Positions 9,530-17,629 of a DNA stretch of 53,786 nt are shown here, in pieces. Position 1 is the stretch's first letter, and each line of letters starts with the position of its first letter. The notes beneath the pieces were generated by a model that saw nothing but the letters and a program-made list of their open reading frames with translations, was not told the origin of the DNA and did no database searches. Made by a program: the position numbers and the translations under genes. The DNA comes from Methanolobus halotolerans (GTDB taxonomy: Archaea > Halobacteriota > Methanosarcinia > Methanosarcinales > Methanosarcinaceae), in NCBI RefSeq assembly GCF_004745425.1, contig NZ_PGGK01000014.1, positions 1 to 53,786 on the forward strand, in the 5' to 3' direction.

Positions 9530-10462
9530 TTGACATGCTCTCCTGTTTGTCCGGAAATAGTTTTATTTGATGCGAACCTTATTGGAACCGAATATTTTGA
9601 TACGGTGAATGTTTTGGACAAAAAATGCTGGATATGCGGCAGAGAAGAGTACATCCCTTTCAAATGCCGCTTTTGTGGTAAAGTGTTCTGCTCCATTCAC
9701 AGGCTTCCCGAGCAACATGCATGTGCAGGCCTTGAATATGCAAGAGAACATGGTTCCGGTAGCAGAAATGCTGGTAATACTGTCCCTGAAGCAGATGATA
9801 TTCTCAAAGGGATGTTAAAGAATACTGCAAAGTATGCTGCGAAAAGTGCTGTTAACGGATTCGGGTCTAACATAAAGTATTCCATGAAGAGTAGCCCTTC
9901 AATGGCTATTATTTATCTTTGTGTGTTCTCATTTATCCTGCAGTTGGTACCCGGTTATTTTGAAGCTTTGATGCTGGTTCCGGGTCTGCTCTTTGAGCGT
10001 CCCTGGACGCTGATAACTCATATGTTCCTTCATGTGGGTTTCTTCCATCTTTTCTTCAATATGCTGGTCCTCTTCTTCTTCGGGCCGGAACTTGAACGGC
10101 GGGCCGGCAAGAGTGGTTTTATGAGGGTTTTCTTCATCGCAGGAATCGTAGCAGCGCTCGGTTACTCTCTTACCAGCAATGCGCCGGTTGTCGGAGCAAG
10201 CGGTGCCATACTGGGTGTCTTTGCCGCACTTGCGGTCATAGCTCCTGAAATGAGGGTTTATGTATATTTCATCCCGATGAAGATATGGCATGCTTTGGTT
10301 CTGTTTGCTTTGATTGATTTCCTATATATCGGGTCCAATGATATGGTAGCACATACGGCACATCTGAGTGGCATACTTGTGGGCCTTTTAATGGGGTTCG
10401 CTATTCGTAAAGACAATAAGAAGGATGCACAGAACAATCCATATTATTACTACAGGAGGTGA
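9530..10462 (+). CDS. rhomboid-family intramembrane serine protease with N-terminal AN1 zinc finger
   Basis: The soluble N-terminus carries an AN1-type zinc finger: C33, C36, C46, C49, C54, H57, H63 and C65 in the spacing C-x2-C-x9-C-x2-C-x4-C-x2-H-x5-H-x-C. From about residue 125 the protein is a six-helix rhomboid. The oxyanion motif is H173-x3-N177, the catalytic serine is S224 in GASGAILG, and the catalytic histidine is H278 in AHLSG. All catalytic residues are present, so it should cleave substrates within the membrane; the finger may bind ubiquitin-like or other partners. The start is uncertain: no ribosome-binding site precedes 9530, and GTG near 9605 would still keep the finger intact. 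The next gene overlaps its end. Confidence 0.88.
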   Translation: MTCSPVCPEIVLFDANLIGTEYFDTVNVLDKKCWICGREEYIPFKCRFCGKVFCSIHRLPEQHACAGLEYAREHGSGSRNAGNTVPEADDILKGMLKNTAKYAAKSAVNGFGSNIKYSMKSSPSMAIIYLCVFSFILQLVPGYFEALMLVPGLLFERPWTLITHMFLHVGFFHLFFNMLVLFFFGPELERRAGKSGFMRVFFIAGIVAALGYSLTSNAPVVGASGAILGVFAALAVIAPEMRVYVYFIPMKIWHALVLFALIDFLYIGSNDMVAHTAHLSGILVGLLMGFAIRKDNKKDAQNNPYYYYRR

Positions 10463-10878
10463 TCCTGCTGGAAAAGGACATAAGTCACCTCAAATGCTTT
10501 TTTCCACGCCCGGCAGAGAATGAAGAGATGCCTGTTCAGTTCATCGACATGCAAGAGAAGCTAGCCGGCTGGTCTCCCCGGTTGAAGCGTTCAGTATATG
10601 TTGATGATTTCAAGGACACGGAGGATCTGAAAAGGGTAAGGGAGGTCACTGTGCTCAGGGTCTACAACTGGCTGTCAGACAGGGAGAGTCTGATCGAGTT
10701 GTCTGAAATGGAGAGATTACAATTCGAAGAAGTTGTGGATATGTTTATAAAACATAGTGGTGAAATTCGCTATACAAGGGTAAAGAAAGGTGGGAGACTG
10801 GTAAACCATTTCAGGCTGGAAGAGAATTCTGTCCCGGGGGTGGACGTGAAAGAAAAACTACTCGCGGATATTCTTTGA
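10459..10878 (+). CDS. conserved hypothetical protein with an ambiguous, possibly CTG, start
   Basis: A soluble protein of up to 139 residues, rich in charged residues, with no motif I recognise. It follows the rhomboid gene with an overlap. The formal GTG start at 10459 lies inside a perfect Shine-Dalgarno sequence (AGGAGGTGATC, about 10454-10464), which cannot serve a codon it overlaps. In-frame CTG codons at 10465 and 10468 are 5 and 8 bases after the GGAGG core, so the second is ideally placed. The first in-frame ATG (10528) lacks a good ribosome-binding site. The ORF and stop are firm; the start is not. Confidence 0.7.
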   Translation: MILLEKDISHLKCFFPRPAENEEMPVQFIDMQEKLAGWSPRLKRSVYVDDFKDTEDLKRVREVTVLRVYNWLSDRESLIELSEMERLQFEEVVDMFIKHSGEIRYTRVKKGGRLVNHFRLEENSVPGVDVKEKLLADIL

Positions 10879-11060
10879 AAGTAAATCTTGTCCTGTGGTA
10901 TCTATTGTAATTATGGTGATATTTCAGTAAGAATTATATGCTATCATAGTTAAACATTTACACGTTATTATATTATCTATAGTAAATATGTAGGATGTAT
11001 TACATCTTTAGTATTGTATGTAAGCAATTGTAACAATTATTATCATTATAAAGAGGTATC

Positions 11061-11660
11061 ATGGCCAATGTTAAAACCGGACTGAACTCTATTGTCAAGT
11101 ACCTTAGTACAAAGAAGGAAACTGGCAGGCGCAGTATAGGCTTACTTGTGGATGGTCCGAATGTACTCCGAAAGGAGTTCAATGTAAATCTCGAAGAGAT
11201 AAGAGATGTGTTAAAGGAGTATGGGAATGTAAAGATAGGCAGGGTATTCCTGAACCAGTATGCATCCGATAAACTTGTTGAAGCTATTGAGAACAATGGT
11301 TTTGAACCGATCATCTGTTCAAGTGATGTGGATGTGCGACTTGCTGTGGAGGGGATGGAACTAGTGTACAATCCCACCATCGATACTCTTGCACTGGTCA
11401 CAAGGGATGCTGATTTCAAGCCCCTTCTGAACAAGGCGAACGAACATGGCAAAGAAACAATCATATTCGGCGTGGAACCGGGATTCTCGACTGCGCTGAG
11501 GAATTCCGCAGATTACGTTATCGTTCTTGAGAATGATCAGATGAACTATTACGATGAATACGTCCCTGAGGCAAAGAATTCCGGAGGTTCCCGTGATAAA
11601 ACAAGTAATGATGTTCTGCCGGGTTCTCACAGGAAAAAAGATGCCATGGTGGATTATTAG
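11061..11660 (+). CDS. NYN/LabA-like (PIN-fold) domain protein
   Basis: A 199-residue protein with a NYN domain (TIGR00288/LabA-like), a PIN-related nuclease fold. Characteristic acidic strands are visible: LLVDGPNVLRKE near residues 29-40, and TLALVTRDADF with the conserved DADF around residue 115. Such proteins are expected to bind or cut RNA with bound metal, but no substrate is known here. The C-terminal tail of about 30 residues is polar and probably disordered. GAGGT lies four bases before the ATG. Its stop overlaps the convergent aksA-like stop by about three bases. Confidence 0.85.
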   Translation: MANVKTGLNSIVKYLSTKKETGRRSIGLLVDGPNVLRKEFNVNLEEIRDVLKEYGNVKIGRVFLNQYASDKLVEAIENNGFEPIICSSDVDVRLAVEGMELVYNPTIDTLALVTRDADFKPLLNKANEHGKETIIFGVEPGFSTALRNSADYVIVLENDQMNYYDEYVPEAKNSGGSRDKTSNDVLPGSHRKKDAMVDY

Positions 11661-12829
11661 AACCTGCAGATATCTCTGATCATTTCATCCAGCCTGGACG
11701 GAGGTATGCCTTTCTTTGCTTCCGTACAGTTCTTTATTTTGTCGAGTAGCATACAGAGCTGTTCTCTTTCGAGTTCATATCCCATACTCTTCACTATGCC
11801 TCTTAATGCCTTCGTACCAGTGTGCTTGCCCACTATGAGGTGACGTATCCCTCCGACCATTTCCGGACTGAATAGTTCATAAGTCCGTGGTTCCTCAAGG
11901 ATGGCACATACATGTATGCCTGATTCGTGTGAGAATGCATTTTCGCCGACAATAGCCTTATTGACGGCTGGCCTGATTCCCGAGAACTCATTAACCATTT
12001 TTGAAAGCTTTACCAGTCTGGTTGTATCATACCTGGCAATCCCGTACTGCACCCTCAGGGCGACGATCAGTTCCTCGAGGGATGCGTTGCCTGCTCTTTC
12101 TCCTATAGCATTGACGGTTGTGTGAAGTTGTTTTGCACCTGCCTCTGCGGCTGCCAGTGTATTTGCGGTTGCCAGTCCCAGATCGTTATGGCAATGTATG
12201 CAGATAGGTGTGTGCACTACTTTTTTAATTTCACTGACCAGATAATGGGTTGTGCTGGGATTGAGTATACCGATGGTGTCTGCGATGCTGACATAATCCA
12301 CCTTGTAGTCTTCAGCAGCAATGAAAGCTTCTTTCAGGACCTCTACATCGGTCCTTGTGCCATCCTCCGCAGCAAACCTTACTCCTACGCCGTGTTCTTT
12401 TGCATACTCTATCGCGCTCATTGCAGAAGCGAACATCTCTTCATAGCTCTTATGGTACTTGTATTTAAGATGAAGTTCTGACATTGCAATGAAAATACTT
12501 ATAAAATCAACATCGCAATCAACTGCTGTTTCGACATCACCAATGACCGAGCGCGAGAGGCAGCATGTTTTTGCATTCAGCCCCATGTTTGCGATCTCTT
12601 TAACGATATTTTTTTCAGCAGATGATACCACCGGGAACCCGGCTTCGATTATATCTACCCCGACATTATCAAGTTCGGTGGCGAGTGCTACCTTCTCATC
12701 TCTGGTGAAGACCACTCCCGGTGTCTGCTCACCATCCCTGAGGGTAACATCGCATATCTCTATATCAAGGGGTGGTAGGTTAAGATAATCGATAAGTTTA
12801 TTTCTTGAATAAGCTTCAACTTCTGACAT
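11657..12829 (-). CDS. aksA: homocitrate synthase-family enzyme (AksA-like)
   Basis: A DRE-TIM metallolyase that condenses acetyl-CoA with a 2-oxoacid. It has the metal-binding DVTLRDGEQTPG signature near the N-terminus, the HCHND histidines, and the NAIGERAGNASLEE loop. At about 390 residues it ends after the catalytic and linker helices and lacks the LeuA/CimA C-terminal regulatory domain. That size fits the methanogen AksA/homocitrate synthase group, which makes 2-oxosuberate for coenzyme B. I chose the ATG at 12829 (MSEVEAYS), preceded by AGGA; an upstream in-frame ATG at 12928 would add 33 residues unlike the family. A citramalate or isopropylmalate synthase paralogue is the main alternative. 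Confidence 0.75.
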   Translation of the reverse strand: MSEVEAYSRNKLIDYLNLPPLDIEICDVTLRDGEQTPGVVFTRDEKVALATELDNVGVDIIEAGFPVVSSAEKNIVKEIANMGLNAKTCCLSRSVIGDVETAVDCDVDFISIFIAMSELHLKYKYHKSYEEMFASAMSAIEYAKEHGVGVRFAAEDGTRTDVEVLKEAFIAAEDYKVDYVSIADTIGILNPSTTHYLVSEIKKVVHTPICIHCHNDLGLATANTLAAAEAGAKQLHTTVNAIGERAGNASLEELIVALRVQYGIARYDTTRLVKLSKMVNEFSGIRPAVNKAIVGENAFSHESGIHVCAILEEPRTYELFSPEMVGGIRHLIVGKHTGTKALRGIVKSMGYELEREQLCMLLDKIKNCTEAKKGIPPSRLDEMIRDICRF

Positions 12830-13018
12830 GTTCTTAATTCCTGTAAATGACGAACATCTCCAATACTGAATATAAATTTTAGGTTTTTTAGTCTTCTTTT
12901 CCGTTAAAAGCCTGTCGCCAAATGGCAATCTTTATTTAGTAAGCAGAAGGCAGCTGATTGCATCTTCAGCAAATTGCAGCATATACTTGCTCACAAATGA
13001 GTTGCGCCATGGTCTGCG

Positions 13019-13852
13019 TTATGCAAGTTTGCTCTGGACCTTTTCATAAAAACTGTTGATAGAGCTGCTGACAAATCTTGCAGGGTTCTTTGCTTTCGTA
13101 AGTATGACCTTGTCACTGGCCTTTATGTTGTAGGAATGCTGGCCATCGATCACAATAGCAGCTTCCTTTTCAGGAATGGTCATTTCCACTGAGATCTTAC
13201 TGCTTGCAGGTACGACCCATGGGCGTGCGGAAAGTTTGAAGGGTGCAAGCGGCACGATCAATGATGCATCAACCCTGGGATCGACGATTGGGCCGCCTGC
13301 GCTCATTGCATAAGCCGTCGAACCTGTAGGGGTTGCAAATACAACACCGTCAGCTCGTAGTTCCTCTATCATGGATTCATCCACGGATACCCTGAAAGTA
13401 AGTATCTTTGCAGGTCTTGCGGTGATAAGCACCACTTCATTCGTTGCCGGAGGTAGAGCTCTTCCATTGATGTGTACTGCAAGTCTGCTACGCTCTGTGT
13501 ACGTGAACCCTCTCAGGACATCCTCCATGGCACTTATGGCTTCATCAGGCTGCACATCTACAAGGAACCCCAATGTTCCCAGATTGATACCCAGCGTTGG
13601 AAGCGGGTCGTCCATTTTGGAGATGCTGCGTAGTACTGTGCCATCTCCTCCTACGGAGATTATAAGCTCAACACCTTCGTCCCGCATATTCTCAACAGGA
13701 GTGCACCTGTCATTGATGCAAAGATGCTCTGCAGTTCCCGGAGACAGGACAATATCAACCTTTTCTTCAAAGGCCTCTATAATCTTCCTGGCCATGTCCA
13801 GAGCTTCTTGGTTATCAAAACGCGAAACAATGCCTATTTTTTTAACCCTCAT
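13019..13852 (-). CDS. nadK: NAD kinase
   Basis: NAD kinase phosphorylates NAD to NADP. The 277-residue protein carries the hallmark GGDGT at residues 68-72, followed by the NLGTLGFL strand, the DGVVFATPTGSTAYAMSAGGP nucleotide-binding loop, and the family's typical C-terminal segment. Its start overlaps the end of the upstream phosphatase gene by 11 bases, so the two are translationally coupled. In Methanocaldococcus jannaschii the same two activities are fused in one protein in the same order, which makes functional coupling likely. Confidence 0.93.
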   Translation of the reverse strand: MRVKKIGIVSRFDNQEALDMARKIIEAFEEKVDIVLSPGTAEHLCINDRCTPVENMRDEGVELIISVGGDGTVLRSISKMDDPLPTLGINLGTLGFLVDVQPDEAISAMEDVLRGFTYTERSRLAVHINGRALPPATNEVVLITARPAKILTFRVSVDESMIEELRADGVVFATPTGSTAYAMSAGGPIVDPRVDASLIVPLAPFKLSARPWVVPASSKISVEMTIPEKEAAIVIDGQHSYNIKASDKVILTKAKNPARFVSSSINSFYEKVQSKLA

Positions 13853-14657
13853 GCGAATCTCCCCTCGAAAGATCTAATATTGTCTCATGTACATGACCGT
13901 TGGAAGCCACCATATATACTTTGTTGAGGATGCAGTCTCCCAGTTCAAGAGTAGCTCCGGAGCTATCAGTAACCTTTCCTCCGGCTTCCTCTACGATCAG
14001 CTTTCCAGCCGCTACATCTGTTAGGCGTAAGGACCCCCTCACATCAACGAATGCATCTAACTTACCGGCTGCAACATAACAAAGCTCAAGTGCCACACTT
14101 CCAAGGACCCGGACCCTTCTGACATTCCTGCATAAAGTGGCAGTTTCTTTTATGTGGGGCCGGTATCCGTAAACACTGATGCATAACTTGTTTATTTCCA
14201 GCCTATTGGATGTTTGTATTCTCCGGCTATTAAAGTATGCTCCTTTTCCTCTCTCTGCATAGAATACATCTTTTGTCGCCAGATTCTTCACATACCCGAA
14301 AAAGACTTCCTGCGGACCTTTAGTTGTTATAGCAAGGGATATGCTGTAAAAAGGAATTCCGAAGGATGCATTATAGGTCCCGTCGATCGGATCGATTATT
14401 ATGGTAAATTCAGGTTTATCGCCTATTATTCTTTCGCCGCATTCTTCACTCAGTATTCTTAAGGACCTTCTTTCCCTGCTTAGTATATCTAAAATGGTTT
14501 TCTCGGCTATATCATCTATCATCTTTGTCGGGGTGCCGTCCGCTCCCATATATACAACTTCATTTGCACCAGGTGTCCCGACAATATGTTCTATTTTTTC
14601 ATGGACAGCATCAGCTATCCTGTTGCTGAGCTTAAGGAAATAACCATTTTGCGGCAT
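13842..14657 (-). CDS. suhB: inositol monophosphatase-family protein, probable NADP phosphatase or FBPase
   Basis: A 271-residue Mg2+-dependent, Li+-sensitive-type phosphatase. The metal site is visible as SEE (residues 70-72) and IIDPIDGTYN (DPIDGT at 89-94), with a later LTDVAAGKLIVEEAGG motif. Archaeal members hydrolyse inositol-1-phosphate, fructose-1,6-bisphosphate or NADP. The 11-base overlap with the downstream NAD kinase favours NADP phosphatase as one role. The next gene upstream, 18 bases away, is GAPDH, so a glycolytic/gluconeogenic FBPase role is also reasonable. The substrate cannot be settled from sequence. Confidence 0.88.
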   Translation of the reverse strand: MPQNGYFLKLSNRIADAVHEKIEHIVGTPGANEVVYMGADGTPTKMIDDIAEKTILDILSRERRSLRILSEECGERIIGDKPEFTIIIDPIDGTYNASFGIPFYSISLAITTKGPQEVFFGYVKNLATKDVFYAERGKGAYFNSRRIQTSNRLEINKLCISVYGYRPHIKETATLCRNVRRVRVLGSVALELCYVAAGKLDAFVDVRGSLRLTDVAAGKLIVEEAGGKVTDSSGATLELGDCILNKVYMVASNGHVHETILDLSRGDSHEG

Positions 14658-14675
14658 AAAAATAGTGAACGGGTA

Positions 14676-15683
14676 TCAGATACCCATTGTTCTGTTAGTT
14701 TTTTCTACAGATCTTGCACCATCGCTCTCAAGTTCCATCATGGCGCGGATAGCATCCACATTGTCGGGGATCACGATGGATTCCTGATGGATTCCCTGGA
14801 AGAAGTACAGTTCACCTTCATCCACGGTTATGGAATCCTTCCATATACAGTTCTCCCACATGTCTCCCCTGGGGCGTCCGAGGTCTCTTCCAAGTTCCAT
14901 GATCTCCGCAGTTGAGCCAATTCCCTGACCAAGGAGCATAATACGGGACTGTTTTGAAAACAGGTCCTTCACATCTTCAGTAGTGCAATCCTTTTCAAGT
15001 TCCATGTTCACTGTATGTACATGCATCAAAGTTGTGGGAAGCTTAACCGCCGTGGTTGTTATGTTAATGTGTGGCATTACTGTCTTTATATCAGGACCGT
15101 GGTGTGACGGAAGAGTTATCGGGTTTGGCACGATTGCGTTTATCGGCCCCTTCTTGATATCATTTGGGTCCGCTGCTCTTCTCATGAGTGTAACCCTGGC
15201 CTTCTTGACACCATATTCCTGATCGGCCGCATAGATGACCCTGGAAAGTCCTGTGGTGTTACAGGAGACAACCCTTACGAAATCTTCTCCCAGAGCTTCC
15301 TGGTAGTTGGCTGTTGCATTGAAAGAAATACCTGCAAGCTCATGATCTTCACCACCTTGCCAGATGGCTTTGACACCTGCTTTTTCGTAAAGTTGTTTAT
15401 TTTTCTCTCCTATACCTCCGGGGGTACAATCAACGACGATATCCGCACTCTTAACCATATCTTCCACTGTACCCGCAGCGGATATGCCACCTTTTTTCAT
15501 TGCATCCACCTTTTCGGCCGGTGCATATACGGCATAACCTTTATCGACCGCAATCGAGGCTTCAAAGTTTGGCCTGGTCTTGGAAATACCTATGATCTCC
15601 ATGTCGTCCTGCAGGCTAACAGCGTCTGCAACTCTCTTTCCAATGGTACCGTAACCGTTTATCGCTACTTTCACTTTTGACAT
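14676..15683 (-). CDS. gap: type II glyceraldehyde-3-phosphate dehydrogenase
   Basis: Archaeal phosphorylating GAPDH, which interconverts glyceraldehyde-3-phosphate and 1,3-bisphosphoglycerate with NAD(P). The Rossmann motif is INGYGTIGKR (8-17). The catalytic cysteine is C141 in the archaeal version of the active-site motif (SCNTTGLSR). The length, 335 residues, is normal. AAGGGAT lies upstream of the ATG. It is transcribed with the phosphatase and NAD kinase downstream, forming a small central-metabolism/NADP cluster. Confidence 0.96.
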   Translation of the reverse strand: MSKVKVAINGYGTIGKRVADAVSLQDDMEIIGISKTRPNFEASIAVDKGYAVYAPAEKVDAMKKGGISAAGTVEDMVKSADIVVDCTPGGIGEKNKQLYEKAGVKAIWQGGEDHELAGISFNATANYQEALGEDFVRVVSCNTTGLSRVIYAADQEYGVKKARVTLMRRAADPNDIKKGPINAIVPNPITLPSHHGPDIKTVMPHINITTTAVKLPTTLMHVHTVNMELEKDCTTEDVKDLFSKQSRIMLLGQGIGSTAEIMELGRDLGRPRGDMWENCIWKDSITVDEGELYFFQGIHQESIVIPDNVDAIRAMMELESDGARSVEKTNRTMGI

Positions 15684-15781
15684 CTATTATCCCTTCCATT
15701 TGATCTAAAATTCTGATTGCTGCTTGAGTGAAAACAATACAGGCTCTGTAGATCCATTTACAAACTTTTTGACCCTGTATA

Positions 15782-15970
15782 CTATTTTCCAAGTATTATA
15801 GTTTCCCCTTTCGAAAAATCGACTTCTTTTATCGAACCTTTAATAGTCTCTTTTTCTCCGAAGATACCATAAAGCTGGATAGAATCCCCCTCAACAATCA
15901 TCTTTGTAACGGATTCCATAATTGTTTTACGCTCATCCCCTTTTATTACTATAGCATTTAGTTCACACAT
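15782..15970 (-). CDS. CooT-family nickel-binding protein (COG1532)
   Basis: A 62-residue beta-rich protein that starts Met-Cys. In CooT-family proteins the second-residue Cys is the key nickel ligand of the homodimer. The rest (IVEGDSIQLYGIFGE and later GSIKEVDF) matches the small COG1532 fold once called a predicted RNA-binding protein. A strong ribosome-binding site (GGGAGG) lies 8 bases before the ATG. It sits 15 bases after the DUF89 gene in one operon. A role in nickel supply to CODH/ACS or other Ni enzymes is plausible, since the cdh operon is nearby, but it is not in the same transcription unit. Confidence 0.8.
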   Translation of the reverse strand: MCELNAIVIKGDERKTIMESVTKMIVEGDSIQLYGIFGEKETIKGSIKEVDFSKGETIILGK

Positions 15971-15985
15971 TTGCTTTTCCTCCCT

Positions 15986-16861
15986 TTATTCTAACAATCT
16001 GGCTACTGAGCAGCCTTTTAGAGCACCGATATCTTCCCCTACCGGATCACACTTGACCTTTAGCAAATATGCTATCGGCCTATAATTCTCTTCTGATAAT
16101 GTCTCATAATTGGCCATGCCTTTGCTTATGATAAGCGAAGCATTTTCCAGAGCTTCTTTCAGTTCCGAGGGAGCTTCGTCAAAACATATCCCAATTGCAT
16201 TGGAACCTGTTGTAAGCACCCGGTCAACTTTCGCTTCAATGCCGGACTGCAGGATCTCTTCCATGGTCACATCATTGAGAATGGGGGCACCGCGGACCAC
16301 AAGTGTTATCTTCCCGCCCATTTTCTTTATCATCTCAAATACAAGTGTGTCAATGAGGATCTCTCCGCAGTTGTCAGCCAGATATACTACGTTGCTGAGC
16401 TTATCCAGCATCCTGTCAGTATCGTCTATGTCCAGTCCGCGTTTGAAATGCTCCCTGAATGTCTCCTCGAAAATATCTATCGGCACTTCAAGTCCCATTA
16501 CTCCGTAATCGAAATAGTTTCCTATCACAGCTGCAAGTACTGCACGCTTGAACGTAGCAATATCATCTCCGTTACCATCGAATACATGGGAACGGATGGC
16601 AGGTAGGAACTTTTCTGCTACTATGGTACTCAATTCTTTTTTCTCGATGTAGGGGTCATTGTCTTTAAGTATCTCATAGGCCCTTCTGTGCATTGGTGTT
16701 GAGAGGGCCGCAGCAGGCATACCGGGTGTGTATATCCTGTTGAGAACTTCAATACCCCCCATAACGGTTTCATGTATGAGCCCGGTATCATCGGTGGATA
16801 GTTCCGCTTCCATATGTACTCTTGAGAGCAGGCAATAGGTGCATCGTGGGTGGACTTTCAT
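15986..16861 (-). CDS. DUF89 / ARMT1-like damage-control phosphatase
   Basis: A 291-residue member of the DUF89 metal-dependent phosphatase family (COG1578). The N-terminus has a C-x2-C pair (RCTYC) typical of the archaeal subgroup. The active-site region contains LADNCGE (around residue 172) with the conserved Asp and Asn, followed by VVRGAPILNDVT. Members with Co2+ or Ni2+ remove phosphate from harmful side products of sugar or cofactor metabolism. It is the first gene of a two-gene operon with the CooT-like protein, which suggests a link to metal handling. The physiological substrate is unknown. Confidence 0.85.
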   Translation of the reverse strand: MKVHPRCTYCLLSRVHMEAELSTDDTGLIHETVMGGIEVLNRIYTPGMPAAALSTPMHRRAYEILKDNDPYIEKKELSTIVAEKFLPAIRSHVFDGNGDDIATFKRAVLAAVIGNYFDYGVMGLEVPIDIFEETFREHFKRGLDIDDTDRMLDKLSNVVYLADNCGEILIDTLVFEMIKKMGGKITLVVRGAPILNDVTMEEILQSGIEAKVDRVLTTGSNAIGICFDEAPSELKEALENASLIISKGMANYETLSEENYRPIAYLLKVKCDPVGEDIGALKGCSVARLLE

Positions 16862-17018
16862 GGTTAAATTCCTCAGTAAAGGTGACTTGTATACTCTGAC
16901 CTGAAATAAACGTTATCTGCTAACATCCGGAAAAGCAAAAAGGTTTGTGTGTATATTTATCTGCTTTAGTATCCTATTATAAAAAACCATGAAATAGTTA
17001 GTTTCCAGAGGCATTGAT

Positions 17019-17543
17019 ATGAAACTAAAGACCGAGCAGGGTCGCTATATCATACTGGGCAGTATCGACGGCATTCTTGCTGTCCTGGGAGTTGTTATTG
17101 GGATATCCCATGTATCGGATGACCCTGCAATTGTTATTAACGCCGCACTCGGAGGGGCTGTGGCCCTTGCACTGACAAACGGAGTCGGTTCCTATCTCGC
17201 AGAGAGCGCTGTGGAGTACGGCAGACTTGCAGAAATGGAAAAGCCATTGCTCAGGAGTCTTGAACGCACCCGGCTGGAGCAGGAAGTCAGGAATAAGATA
17301 TGGAGCGATTCCTTTTTCCATGGCGGTTCAAGCTTCCTGGGTTCACTGGTACCAATGTTACCTTTCTTGCTTCTGGATGCTTACCAGATCGAGGTAGCGA
17401 TAGCATCCAGTATCGTAATCCTTTCAGTACTTGGTATGTTTTCCGGAAAACTTGCAAAGCAGAGTCTTATCAAACATTCTGTCCGCATGGTTGGTCTTGG
17501 GATACTGATCGTTACAGCAGTTACGATGCTGGGACTGGAATAA
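17019..17543 (+). CDS. VIT1/CCC1-like membrane protein (TIGR00267 type)
   Basis: A 174-residue integral membrane protein with about five transmembrane segments. It resembles the archaeal TIGR00267 group of the VIT (vacuolar iron transporter) family: a GSIDGILAVLGVVIG first helix and an acidic cytoplasmic helix (EYGRLAEMEKPLLRSLERTR) between helices 2 and 3. VIT proteins move Fe2+ or Mn2+; for this short archaeal subgroup, transport is inferred from homology. It has its own promoter region and precedes the Ca2+/Na+ antiporter gene by about 90 bases. Confidence 0.8.
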   Translation: MKLKTEQGRYIILGSIDGILAVLGVVIGISHVSDDPAIVINAALGGAVALALTNGVGSYLAESAVEYGRLAEMEKPLLRSLERTRLEQEVRNKIWSDSFFHGGSSFLGSLVPMLPFLLLDAYQIEVAIASSIVILSVLGMFSGKLAKQSLIKHSVRMVGLGILIVTAVTMLGLE

Positions 17544-17629
17544 TCTCCTGATGATAATTCTACTGCATTTTAATTTTTACTCTGTCTATCTGCTTCGCCT
17601 CCCTCCTCTTGTATAACTCTAATCTTTAA

